Shown here: positions 14,901 to 26,400 of the stretch, piece after piece | Position numbering within the stretch: the stretch's first letter is position 1 | How the letters are laid out: every line of letters begins with the position of its first letter | Source: Glandiceps talaboti | Taxonomy: Eukaryota; Hemichordata; Enteropneusta; Spengelidae | Assembly (NCBI RefSeq): GCF_964340395.1 | Contig: NC_135550.1 | Location: forward strand, 26,988,676-27,052,675 | Length of the DNA: 64,000 nt | Direction: 5' to 3' | The notes under the pieces: model-generated | Database searches by the model: none | What the model saw: the letters and a program-made list of their open reading frames with translations, nothing else | Told to the model about the DNA's origin: nothing | Program-made: the position numbers and the translations under genes

Positions 14901-17283
14901 ATTCATTTTCTTAACAGCTAAATTATAGGTAATACTTACTTTTGTTTGTTGATTGTTGGAGTACTCAAGTATTGTATCCACTCTCGTCCAAGCATCTGGG
15001 TGTTCTTTTAAAGTTGTTAGAACGTCTTGTGCCATACGTTGCTAGAGAGGTAGTACATGTAAATAGAAAGGAAATGTCAAACTGCACTATACCAAATATA
15101 TGACCATATAACTAAAATTTATACGGGTAAACACTATGATACCGCCTTTGAATTGGTTGTAGTACATTTTTAGTTTCAATACACACTTCCTGGTATGAAA
15201 TTGGAGTGCAAAATTTGTGTGAAAATGGGGAGATGTCCTCTTTTTTAATTTATTTTAATACTGGCTCATGAACAAGCCGCTCTATCACTACTTTCAGTGA
15301 AAGCACTTTAAAGCCCAAGGTGCAACCAGGCTATGTGCCAACACTACGGAAGTAGGTTTACACATGTGCAATGGAATATGTTTGTTTATCTGGTGGGAGC
15401 ATTTGGTAAATCCGACCCAGGTAATTTATCAACATATTAGTGGTTGTTCACACATATTGGTTACGTGTAGTTCTTGCCTACTCCAAAGAGTCCCTTGTTA
15501 TATTTTTTTGTCCAAGTGACAGTGTTTCTGCTACGTTTCTTTCCGGTGTGTACATACGGCCAGACACCCAGTCTGGGTGAAACACATATTTCTATAAAGA
15601 TATATATATATAAATTATAGCCAGAGAAAATTATATTTTGAGGGACCTGCTCCAGCACCATCCAAACACTGTTACACAACGACAATTTGTGTAATTGAAA
15701 TTGAAAACTGATATTCTTGGCCGGGTACAAACTAACTTTAATAGTAATACTTGTATCATTTGTATAACGTGCTGGATTACACTTACAGTTGCACATGTAC
15801 ACTAGCGTCGGCATTTGGTTGATCATTACATAAATTTGAAAACACCAAAATCATTAGATAGATGACAATTTTTTTTACAGATTACAGAGATTACATGTAG
15901 GTCGTGTTTGGACAACATAATCGGGAAAACTTCAAAATTAACTTCACAAGTATCGCACGGACCAGAGCGGACTAAGCTTTACACTTCCATACTTACTGTA
16001 CACTAAGTAGCTAGATACATGCGATCTTGAGTTTGGCAAAAATATCATTGATGCTCCCGTTATTTTCCTTCCATGTTCTAATTCTTTGAAAGTATCAGTT
16101 ATGGCTGTTTTGTGATTGATTTAAACTTGTATTTCCAAACCCAATGTGTCATCTCAGAAAACAGTCAATAAAATCACAAACATGTGCTTCTCCGAGTTAT
16201 CCCAATGTGTACGAGTACCACCCAAGCTATTTTAAAACAAATGCAAAAATGCATACGTTGTGGTGGGGTGAGTACCAACTCTAGTTTGGTCTCCGCTCTG
16301 TCTCTGTATGTTTGACTACGACGTCAGTCGATGTCATTTACATTACGAGGATTATTAAATTGTGGTTTTCTCAGCAGCAGTACTTTAAAGAGCATTATGA
16401 AAACTGCAAGCACTGCTCCCGGTCCTGAGTACACCCCTGGCACTCAAGTATCATGTTTTTAGGACTGCACTGCAGCACTGCAGTGCAAATAGCACTAGTG
16501 ATGACTGTTCTGGTACTGTGTTCATCAGACTGAGTTCTAGTACATCACAAAAATTAATATATAAAAATCCCCAATTTTCTCCATAAACATCTTTTTCGAG
16601 TAGACTGAAAATCTATCTTACTTGTGTATACTACCCAATTGTTTGATTTCATAAATGATCAGCATGAGTGCAAATGACAACTCTTTCAGTCTACTAGTCA
16701 GTATTGCCAGGGATCTATTCTTATAATACATGTTAGCACTTACCAAATGATGCTTATGAAAGGTCAATAAGTGATAACTATTATTATAAACAAAATTATA
16801 ATTGTGTCCTTCATAAATCTGCATATAAACAGATGCTACTCTCTTCCATGGACAATTCAGATTGGGACAGTCGTTCAAGGTGGTACACAACACGTAGAAT
16901 AGGTGATCAAGTGTGAAGGTCATACATTTGAATTAATAATGGGTGTATATGCACAAATGTGTACACAAGATACACAGTTCATGTTCTATTGACCTGATGA
17001 CAACTCAGATGAGTTAACAAAAACTGCTTTCTTGACTAGAGAGGTCCTATTAACTTGGAAATTTATTTCCTGGGAGTCAAGAAGAACTGAACCTACCATA
17101 AATATTTGCCTTATTAAACACCTGACAAAAAAAAAACTATTAAAAGTCACATACCTGATTGCCTTCTCCATTATACAGACATTTGACAACACTATCTAAC
17201 AGATTTATATCCAACTTCTGATTGAAATCCAGTAGCTGGTTTGCATGTTCAGTCAATGCTGTCATGTTTCCTGGACTTCTCAT
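1401..17283 (-). CDS. XPO1: Exportin-1 (CRM1), complete, 21 coding exons
   Basis: Exportin-1 carries leucine-rich-NES cargo out of the nucleus with RanGTP. Coding exons in transcript order, written as plus coordinates: 17155-17283, 14940-15041, 13584-13718, 13212-13372, 12629-12743, 10990-11109, 10222-10350, 9524-9682, 9127-9318, 8640-8778, 8036-8139, 7348-7582, 6999-7162, 6326-6460, 5869-5973, 4523-4708, 3718-4081, 3192-3326, 2765-2927, 2230-2326, 1401-1547. They total 3216 nt with every junction in phase and GT-AG, giving 1071 residues, the human length. The order matches human CRM1 throughout: N-terminal [14 protein letters not shown], the H9-loop segment [13 protein letters not shown] (about 430), the NES-groove segment [15 protein letters not shown], then [14 protein letters not shown] and the C-terminal MPEEMQD. 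The leptomycin-reactive cysteine is Cys527 here (human Cys528). The start is the ATG at 17281-17283; a second in-frame ATG six codons later (17263-17265) is possible. Identification is essentially certain; only the start is open. Confidence 0.97.
4216..4247. repeat. (AAT)n microsatellite
   Basis: About ten perfect AAT repeats in an XPO1 intron. Confidence 0.95.
4777..5662. mobile_element. Non-autonomous DNA transposon with terminal inverted repeats, PIF/Harbinger-like
   Basis: The left end reads GGGGCAGTGTCATTTTAAAA. The right end, read on the opposite strand, is GGGGCCGTGTCATTTTAAAA. The inverted match continues with small gaps for about 55 bp, including a shared ACGTAATTCCTT block. Both ends are flanked by TTA (4774-4776 and 5663-5665), consistent with the 3-bp TWA duplication of PIF/Harbinger elements. 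The 886-bp body has no transposase-like frame, so it would need a transposase supplied elsewhere. It sits inside the XPO1 intron between the coding exons at 4523-4708 and 5869-5973. The inverted repeats and flanks are seen directly; the superfamily assignment is inferred from the target-site duplication. Confidence 0.8.
8906..8975. repeat. (CA)n microsatellite
   Basis: About 35 uninterrupted CA dinucleotides in an XPO1 intron; the open frame across it is a repeat artefact. Confidence 0.98.
11540..12445. repeat. Degenerate tandem block with GGTCAAAGGTCA-type motifs
   Basis: Three diverged units of roughly 200-300 bp lie in the XPO1 intron between 10990-11109 and 12629-12743. Each has a TTTGACCTTG or CACCTTGAAAG segment, then TCAAAGGTCA or CAAAGGTCAAG, then an AAGAAAGC block, a CACTTGAATGG(T/G)GTC segment and a line near GGC(T/C)GCCATT. 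The block ends with GGGCAGTGCCCATTTGGGAC at about 12424-12443. It looks like a dispersed repeat family; I cannot name it. Confidence 0.65.
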
Positions 17284-18060
17284 TTGTATAAACAGCCTAA
17301 TGGATATCACTCTCCCTGAAGACAAATTAGTTTTGTTATTTAACTATTTTGGTTTTAAAATACTTTTTAAGTCAAAGATAACTCTGTTTCTTTTTTTTTT
17401 TTGTCCAGTGATGATTACAAAACAAGTGATGACCAATGTGTTTATATACTGTACATTTCATCAGATATCAACCACACCAAACCAGTCTCAACTGGTTTCA
17501 AACTTCATACCTTGTTGATTTTGTTTTGGACGTGAACGTAAATTTACAGAGTGGCCATTAATATTCACACGGAGCATAACAATGCATCGCTTATCAACCT
17601 TACATCATATAAATTCATGCATGCTAATATGTGTGTATGTTTACACTTGCTCCCTTGTCTATGGCTTGACAGAGTGTAGAATTATAGTGTAATAAATGCA
17701 GCGACTGCGATGAGCTGATGTTTCGCTTTGTACTGCATTTGAATGAATGAATGAATGATAGTTATTAAACCGACATAAAAATGCACTCTTTAAAAAACAC
17801 AAACAGCTTGCACAACTATTATTACGTAGTTACTGTAATAGACTTTTCGTTAAATTGGGCAAATCCCTCTAAAACATAGTGATGACTGTTACTCAAAACC
17901 TGTGTGAATGAAACCGTACTACGCATGTGTAGTAGGTTTAACATGTGAACAAACAATCGAATGCAGGATACATGACCATGGCATGTATACTAGCCCACGT
18001 GAATGTTGCATGCCACAACGATAACACATTATGCATCTTCAATTTCAGATAAATTCTTAC

Positions 18061-18190
18061 CTTAGATACTTATTCCTGAAAACGCAAGCAAGCGCTTTTG
18101 AGAAACCACCTCGAATGTCAGTAAATTCAAACCGCTTCACTGCTCGACTGCTTATGTAGCTTGTTTACGGCGCGAGTGTTGAACATGCGA
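18061..18190 (-). other. XPO1: XPO1 5' noncoding exon (donor at 18060/18061)
   Basis: A strong minus-strand donor (AAG before GTAAGAA) ends a candidate noncoding exon at 18061. Its likely acceptors lie just upstream of the coding start: after a TCTTCAG (exon end 17315) or a CATTAG (exon end 17296). A first intron splitting the 5' UTR from the coding exon is common in exportin genes. The transcription start is not visible; the right boundary is approximate. Confidence 0.55.
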
Positions 18191-18206
18191 TCCAGCTGAA
18201 CTCAAA

Positions 18207-18216
18207 CCCGGAAGTA
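18207..18216 (+). promoter_or_regulatory. ETS/GABP-type site in the probable XPO1 promoter
   Basis: CCCGGAAGTA matches the ETS consensus (core CCGGAAGT). It lies immediately upstream of the inferred XPO1 first exon, in a locally CG-rich stretch with GGCGCGAG. ETS sites near the start are typical of housekeeping promoters. The assignment is from motif and position only. Confidence 0.45.
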
Positions 18217-18219
18217 AAC

Positions 18220-19870
18220 TCATACACACATCACAGGACTGTTATTAGCCCAAAAATGCATGAATAGACTCAAGCTTTTCGTCAAAATGAGCGCAAAACT
18301 CCAAATATCACCAACACCTCTTTATTTTACCTTTTCCTTCTGTAGCGTGATGGAAAATTTTGGCTTTTTTCTGCTTTTCAAAACCGGTTAGAACCAGTTC
18401 GTGTTATTTCCGGATAATTCCGATAGTTGCCGAATCATGATGAGCCATTTAGAGCAAAGAGCCCAGGTCTGGGACGTGATGAATGGAAGACGAAAACAGA
18501 GGGGTGCCAACATGTTTATACCGTTTATCTCACACGGCTCTATTTACTAAGTGGACAACTGGCAATTTTTTCGTCGAATGCAAATACTGTAATAACCACA
18601 CAGAAAAAACCCTCACCCACTTTCCTTCGGATTTTACCATTTCTCAGCAACTAGCAACTTTCGGTTATTTGAAATTGGCCCGTTCCATTATTGTGTGGGT
18701 CTTCCCAACATGAGTGACCGTTTCAAAAGCTACAAATTATGAAAAAACGATAGCAACAGCATGTGTATCGTCAAACAGTGTAAAGATACACTATTTTATT
18801 CTACTCAATCATTCGAGACGTTTTTATTTGAAATGGATGTATCGTCATACAAGCACCACACTTTTCCCTTTGTAAACGCCATTCGAAAATGGACGAGTTC
18901 CAACTATTAGCGAATCCAGAATGTGATTGGTTTGATCCATTTCACCGACATTTGACCTATCTATTGCTCCGCTACCTAAAACCTAAACCCCATGTTTATC
19001 AATTTTACAATTTCCAGACTGAAATATTCTCATATTCTCTTGTAAAGGTAGAAATTTTCTAATCCATTAAGTCCACTATGTAGTAATTAAATAAATGACT
19101 GGATACACAAATCTCAAGCAACGATATTACTCACGATGGGATTGTAGCTATCCGCGGAGTGATGAGGCGTGGAAACGAAGCTGGGATGGCGAACACACCA
19201 TAATATTTCACATAAAGGTAGACCATAATTTCTTTTTCCCGCGAATTTTCGGAATTTCTTGTTCTTTCGAACTAGCGGTGGTTGTGTTTTAAAACCGACT
19301 GCGTGTTAGATCGAGTGAGGTCACCAGAGATATAAGACTGTAAATTATAAGGGAGTTGTTTAGATGTCTTGTCATTGAGGCGACAACTACCTAGGCATTT
19401 TATGACTGACACAGTGACAAATTACACCAGCCTTCAATTTCTTTTTGTAGATGTGTACGTACGTGTGTGCGCACACGATCTCTCCGGTATCCCATCCCAT
19501 GTTGACTGTTGTTGTTATGTATTATGTAATTGTAGCCTGTTGTTACATTTTTTGTGTGTGTATTGAATGTTCTGAAATTCTGTGTATGAATATTATCGAT
19601 CGGCGCAGATTATGGGCACTTAAAAACAAGGAGTCGAAGGACATTATTTTATAACATTTTTTAAACATGGGAATTTATGATGTGATGAGCATGAATCATG
19701 AAAAATGTTCAGTAAGGGACCGGTCATTTTCTTCGAGTGGGGTGATGGATTAGTAATAGTAGGGGCATGGATCCGGATGTGTATGGGAGATAATACATCC
19801 ATGGTTGGGGTCACCCTGGTTTTTAGCACAACTGAACTGATACTGAGTAAGGTTCAGTACTAGTAGTGCT
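18220..19870. other. Spacer between XPO1 and the repeat block
   Basis: I see no protein homology here. The overlapping plus-strand frames at 18427-18713 and 19369-19654 are short and unlike known proteins. A noncoding first exon of the divergent ZNF410 gene could lie here; for example, a GTAGAC donor follows about 19215. Nothing fixes its position. Confidence 0.4.
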
Positions 19871-19879
19871 ATAGGCATC

Positions 19880-20960
19880 TCTACGTGTGTCTGTCTGTCT
19901 GCATGTGTGTATCTGAAACAACTTAAGTTAAAATCAAAAACCGCTGGACCGATTGCCATGATACTTGGTGGGTGTATTACCTTGGATGTCTAGTTGGGAA
20001 ATTGTTCAAATCAAAATGATCTTACCACTGATGAGTAATTTGGGTCAAAATATGTTATTTTTGGTCAAAAAGCTTAAACTCAAAACCTACTGGGCAGATC
20101 GGTCTGAAATTTGGTGGGTTCATGACATGATGATCCCATCAGTGATATGCAAATTAGGGCTAAAAATGTGTCTTTTTTGGTCAAAAATCTTTGATTCCAA
20201 AAACTACTGAGCAGATTGGGTTGAAATTTAATGGGGATGCATCTGGGGGTGTATAGATGAAGAAATGTTTAGCCTATAATGATTTCATCAGTGATATGCA
20301 CATTAGGTATAAAAATGTGAATTTTGAACAAAAACTTATATCTCTAAAAGTACTTGGTCAATGAGACTGAAACTTGGTGAGATATTTCTGGAAGTGTTAT
20401 TCTGCAGATTTTGTTCAAAACATTTTGGCACAATTGGCCCTAGTAACCATGACCATGACCATGCCCTTAGCAATAACCAAATGGCAGTATATTTAAGCAT
20501 AGACAGTAGAGGGGAGATCTCCCCTCTACTGTCTATGATTTAAGTAACAACATCTGGTGGTGAGTAAACATTCTAAAAATGTATGCAAATACCACAAGTA
20601 ACCATGACCACGCCCATAGCAACAGCCAAACTGATGTATTTCACAAAGGTAACAGGACATTCAACAAGTGTATGCAAATATGCCTAGCAACGAGACCATG
20701 CCCATGGCAACAGTCAAATGATCATGTATATTGCAAAAATAACAACAGGGATTAATATACAAGTGAATAAACATTCAACAAATATATGTAAATGTGCCTA
20801 GCAACAAGACCATGCCCATACTAACAGCCAAATGATCATGTATATTGCAAAGATAACAACAGGGTTGGATAGGCAACTGGATAATCATTCACCAAATGAA
20901 CACCTATACCTAGCATTGATCAACATGTGGGTAAATATTATTAAAAATTGTACAGTTGTG
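19880..20960 (+). repeat. Composite dispersed repeat made of two internal tandem arrays
   Basis: The first array has four diverged units starting near 19942, 20089, 20203 and 20349. Each has a phrase close to GAAATTTGGTGGG followed by CATCAGTGATATGCAAATTAG and a TTTTGGTCAAAAA block. The second array has units near 20451, 20599, 20681 and 20797, each with GACCATGCCCATAGCAACAG and (in the last two) CAAATGATCATGTATATTGC. The two arrays abut, with a 40-bp palindrome between them. GTCTGTCTGTCTG occurs near the left edge. No coding capacity is visible. It probably belongs to a dispersed non-autonomous repeat family. Confidence 0.7.
20498..20537. repeat. Perfect 40-bp palindrome
   Basis: The 20-bp arm CATAGACAGTAGAGGGGAGA is followed directly by its exact reverse complement, with no spacer. 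It would form a 20-bp hairpin in single-stranded DNA or RNA. It lies at the junction of the two tandem arrays of the surrounding repeat. Confidence 0.97.
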
Positions 20961-21511
20961 CTACAATGCCATTGGCGCTATTTTTGTGTGTGTTTTTTTA
21001 AATGGCAGACTTGGGGTTAGGGTCATCCTGTTTTGAATACTGGGGTCAGCATAACTTTGACTACTGGTGATTTCTTGTCCCCATTTCTTACCTATTATAA
21101 CTACTTGTTAGAGTGATGTTGAAACAATGCTTTACAACGTACTACAAGTATGTTGCGAGAATGAATATTCAAATATATTTTTATATGCACAAGCAAGCCA
21201 GATGTTGTCTTTGAACAGAATTAGAAAACATAGATTACATATACTCATCATGACAACCCATGTCGACATCACACAGGTTCTGCAGTGCTTGAAATTATGA
21301 GTCAAAACATTCCTAAATGCCATTACTGCATAAATGCTCCTTACTGTACATGTTATGTACATATCCATTACCAAGTCTGCTGTCTGGAATGTGCCTGCAT
21401 GGTTTTATACTAAAGATCAAAAATGCAGTTGATAATTTGCACTAAGTGGAGTGCAAAACAGTATGATTATATAATGTCTGGAAAGACTGTCTCGTTATGG
21501 TCCAGAAATAT

Positions 21512-22100
21512 ATATAGTGTTTATTTACCCAAAAGCACAAATGAACATTACAGATACACATACAAAAATACTATTTCGTGGGTAAATAGGGGAATCGGGA
21601 TTTAGCTTACAGCTATTCAAGCCTGTCCCCTACCATAGTTATATACAATGTTTGACAGCAAAGTGATATAGCAAAAGCAAATACATAGTACCTCGGAGTT
21701 CATAGTACTTATGAAGAACATACGGTAACAATAAATTGTACAGTGGTTTAATTTACTCTTCTAGAAGAAATTGTTTATAAGATCGCTTAAATTCGTTTAG
21801 CGTATTGATACATCTTATGTTGACAGGGATGCTATTCCAGATTTTTGCCCCTGAGAAGGAGAAAGAAAACTGACCTGAGTTTGTTCTGGCATAATATGGG
21901 TAAATATTTTGATATGAACAGAGTCTTGTATTGTAGTTATGGTGTGAAGGTTCAAAATAATCATACAAAGTGTGTGGTGATAGTTGATGGATCAAGCCAT
22001 AAATAAAGGAACCTATCAAATATCTATGCAGTTTAAAAACATCTAGAATATTCAACTGAGCAAACAAAGGAGATGAGTGATCCGTCTCATCCAGTTATGG
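21512..22100 (-). mobile_element. 5'-truncated non-LTR retrotransposon (CR1/L2-like), C-terminal end of pol
   Basis: The minus-strand frame from about 22098 to 21750 encodes the conserved tail of animal LINE reverse-transcriptase proteins. It contains DHSSPLF, then NYNTRLCSYQ, then FSFSGAKIWNSIPVNIR, and ends at FLLEE. This is the usual (H)NYNTR...GAxxWNSLPxxIR signature. A TAA is in frame just upstream, so the element is truncated. A 3' tail follows to about 21512, with AATAAA in GGGTAAATAAAC and a short TA-rich end. No RT catalytic motif or endonuclease is present. Confidence 0.85.
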
Positions 22101-23376
22101 CCTTAACACGGGCGAAAACCACTCGTTCGATTCTGTCTGGTATTTTAAAAATCCAGTTTCTGCCCCGCATTCAAACTGTCCAGAAATTGTCTGGTTTAAT
22201 ATAGACTTAAATGGGCGAAAACGAGATGTCTGGTTTCTGCTCGGTGTAGAATGTGAGTTTGCCTAGCACTCAGATGCCCAGAAAGTGACCAGTTATGGTC
22301 TTAAACAGATTTGCCTAGTCCGATAAGCAAGTCCCCCTTGTCTTGTCGAAAGCTATCTCAGTTGGCTTACCGAGATATTGAATCATATATAGTAGTAATT
22401 AAGTTTGCATGCTGAATTGTATCTGTTGTATTTTGGTTTGCATGCATCGATAGACAACCCTCTCGCTTATTTTTATTGTACTTAATGGAATCGTAGTTTG
22501 CAATAAGATTTTGTATCAGTTAATGTTATCAATCAACTATCATAGTATATTTCAGCTTGCGTGCATAACAGTATTGTTTGATCATTCTGTCCCAGTTGTT
22601 TGCCTGGACTCTGTATTTGAATATCCTCCAATTTTCCCGATTGGGGTTATTAATGCCAACTGGATAAAATCAATGTATATTGAACACTTGGGCGCACAGA
22701 ACCATAACATGGTACATGGGAACTAGTATGTATAACAGTGCTTTCTACTCTCAAAAGACCAACAAAAAAGCCAAGGGTGAAACTTGAGTTGTTCAGGGCA
22801 ATTTTTCAGGATATATTGAGAGTATATTGTATCTGAAATAACTTTATTTGTTTATCCTGATTGTGATAACTCATTGGGATAAATACAAAAAGTGCATTGT
22901 TCCTCTATCCTGATCAATCATTTATGCCGATTACTACAGATTAGGGATATTCCTGGTGATGGAACAAAACACATTTAAAAAACATTGCAGTTGCAGGTAA
23001 TGGTATATATAAGTTGTTCACATTACACACTGAACCATTAGTAATAGACAGGGGTAAATTTGATAAAACTGGCATAGTTCCCATACATATTTACATTGTA
23101 ACATAATTTTGAAGGGGTACCCTGGTAAAATGATTGGGGAACTCATAAGATTTACCTATTATTTACCACCCTTAAAAAAAACCCACTGCACTGCTGTGGC
23201 ACTACTAAACTTAAGTTCATACATTTGTATGTGGATGTGCTGAAAGGGCTCAGGTATTAACATACATGTACATGTAATAATCACTAAGACAATACAGTAC
23301 CCCTTCCAGCAAGCAAGTCAGAATTACAAGCATTTTTCACATTCTGATTCAACAGTGTTCTCTATCATTCTTTGTA
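22101..23376. other. Spacer upstream of ZNF410
   Basis: AT-rich intergenic or 5' intron sequence. I found no convincing exon, RNA gene or element in it. Confidence 0.4.
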
Positions 23377-23465
23377 GGATCTACTTCTGTTCATGGATTA
23401 CCAGAAAGGTGGTTTGCTATACATGCACCTCACATAAGGTGGTTATTAAGGTTTAGATTTAATTT
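23377..23465 (+). other. ZNF410: ZNF410 5' untranslated part of the first coding exon
   Basis: A TTCTTTGTAG acceptor at 23367-23376 precedes the coding start. A TAA (23460-23462) is in frame just before the ATG at 23466, so coding cannot extend upstream. At least one noncoding exon is therefore implied further left. Confidence 0.5.
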
Positions 23466-26400
23466 ATGGTTAACATGGCAGAAATCATTCAACACCATCT
23501 AGGAAATTCAGATCCAGATATCAACAGTCTATCAAAAACAGTAGAAAAAGAAAACGAGTGCAAAGTATCAACCCAAAAGACTGATTACATCGACCAAGGG
23601 AATAGTGAAAATAATGATGTTCATGGGACAGAGGAGTTAACAGAGATAGTCAATAGGACAGATGTCAGACAGCCAGAAAATGCTGAGGACAGTTTTGAAA
23701 AGGAGGAAGATAATGAATATGATGAAAAGGAGGATGAGTCATCATTAGACAATAGTACTGTAATACATGCAATAGAGCAGCATTCAGGCCTCTTACTCCT
23801 CAACTTACCCAATCCATCCCAGTCGCCATCACCTGCAAGTTCTACTCAAGTACTCGTTCTCAATAACGTTGACAAAGGTACACTAGAAGCCAATGTCATA
23901 TTTGATACACAGCGACTGAGACTGCAGAATCTAGCACAAGCTAGCCTTATTTCAGCGACTCAAGAGAGTATAGCCAAAGTGTATGGCTCACAGGGACATA
24001 CAACAACATCTAATGTCTATGCTGTGCAGAAGACACCAACAGGTAAGAGAAAACTGGCAATTTATGAGATAATGACATATAGAATAATTGGCTTACTTTG
24101 CTTATAGATAGATAATTATGTGTGAAGCTCAAATGAAGATAGGAAAATTAAAAAAAGACATTGTCAACTGAGATATGGAAATCACAATTTGCTAGGTTCG
24201 ATATGCATAATTATATAAACTCTTAAATGCACCCAAAGATATCAAGTTTGAAAGAATTTGGGTCAAAGTATTGCAAAATATTCAAATATTCTTCAGCCTT
24301 TTAAAGGGAACGTGTATAATTGAAAAGACTATGAATGTTGACCAGCTAATGACTTGCCAAAACTATCTTTTATTCAGTACAGTTATAATTATATCTTTTC
24401 TTTAATGCTATCTCTTTGAATGTCTTTAATTAAAAAAGAAGAAAATGAACGACATTGTTACAAAAGGAAGACCTAAACATGATTGAATTAACCCCATTTC
24501 TTACTGTCTTACTTCAGGGGAAAGAATATATGTCTGTGATTATGAAGGATGTGGTAGAGTGTGCAAAACATCGGGACACCTAAAGTACCACAGGGAAACT
24601 CATGGTGGCCAAAAGATGCTGAAGTGTGAATTTGAAGGTTGTGGCAGAAGATTTTCATGGCCAGCTCATCTCAAATACCACATGAAGACACATTCGTAAG
24701 TAGTGTCATTGTGCAATTATTACACTACTGTAGCAATACCCCCACCCTGCCCCCACCCAACCCAATACTTTGTGTTCAGTGTGCCAGTTCCCCAGTACTT
24801 TTCCAATTCTGCTAGCAACTGCCACAGAATTGTCATCAGAGTTTTAGTTTGTTATTTTGACAAGCTCAAATTTAGATATGAAATTGGGTGAATGAAACCA
24901 ACAGTTGCAAAGGAAACGAATATGCAACACACAAAAGTAACTTGAAAAGTGGTGGTACAGTCCTAATAGTTACCAGTATCCATCACTTGTGTACTACACC
25001 ATTTCATGTACTTAGTCATGACTTATATAAAATGAATAATGAAGTGCTTCTTGAAACATAATCCTTGAATCTTAAAGTGGCAGCAAGGGCTTATGGACAG
25101 AGGCAGTAAATACAAAAGATTTAACTATTCATTCCCTGAATGTACATATTGACAAATCTATGTATTCCTGGTTGCAGCGGAGAAAGACCTCATAAATGTG
25201 AGTTTGAGGGATGTGGTAAGAGTTTTTATGTCTACCAACGTCTAAAAGTACACATGAGAACTCACACTGGTGAAAAGCCATTCAAATGTGCAGAGGATGG
25301 ATGCAATAAAAGTTTCTCTACTGCTGGAAATTTGAAGAACCACATCAGGACCCATACAGGTTAGTCATCAATTTGATAACAACTACAAGTGTACGTAAGA
25401 TTTTTGTGTGAAGCGCATGACTACAAAGGATATTGAGAATATGAAAAATTATACTTTGCAAAGAATGGAATACTCCAGGTGCTATTTCATATTTCATGTA
25501 TTAACGTTTTCCTGGCAGATGGTGTAATTTCCTGAAAAGAATGAATAAGCCCTGTGGTATTATACCCGGTATGGTATTTTAATGTACTTTAATGTTTGGT
25601 ATTGTTGACTTTTTCAGGAGAGAGACCATATGTATGTTCCTTTGAAGCATGTGGAAAGAGATTTGCTGAACATTCAAGTCTAAGAAAGCACAAGATAACA
25701 CATACAGGAACCAGACCTTATACTTGTGACATCTGTAATAAGACATTTTCCCAGAGTGGCAGTCGGAATACACATAGGAAACGTCATCTTACCAATCCTC
25801 ATAGTTGTACTGGAAATCAAAATGTACTTCAACAAAACAGTGAAGATAGTCTGAATCAGCAGGAACAGGATATACTTGAAATGAGACAAGGAGCTGGAGA
25901 GGAATATGTATTGCAGTTGACAGGTAATGATTTATTAAAGGGGAATGACACTCTAGGATGTCAAAGTAGTTTCATATAAAACATTTGTTCTGGAGAGTCA
26001 TTTCGTGATTTCGCATCAGATAAATTTTGATCAGTTGCCCAGAAATGCCAAATTGAATCTCACCTCTATTGTTCTGTCAATTTTGCCTTACAGGTCTTCA
26101 CAAACATGAATATTTATTAGATTAACAACACATATTCATGACTATAATTTATCTGAAGTAAATAAGGACTGAGGAGTCATGAATATTCATCTACTCCATA
26201 TTCACATTTGCTATGACCCATGAGGCAACTATGTACCACTGAGAACAATCAAGGTGAAAACGAGTTTCAACTTGGTATTTTTTGGCAATCAGTGAAATTT
26301 ATGTGATATGAAATCATGAAATGACTCCAGAGCCCAAAATTTATGAAAATACCTTTATTCCTGGAGTAGCATTAAAAATAGTGTATGTCATTATGAAATT

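Noticed and set aside
18427-18713. Overlapping plus-strand open frames just upstream of XPO1 as a divergent gene
   Set aside because: Short, unlike known proteins and with no supporting splice structure.
19493-19504. CATCCCATGTTG as a ZNF410 binding site for self-regulation
   Set aside because: Only 8 of 12 bases match the mammalian motif as I recall it; a single weak match means little.
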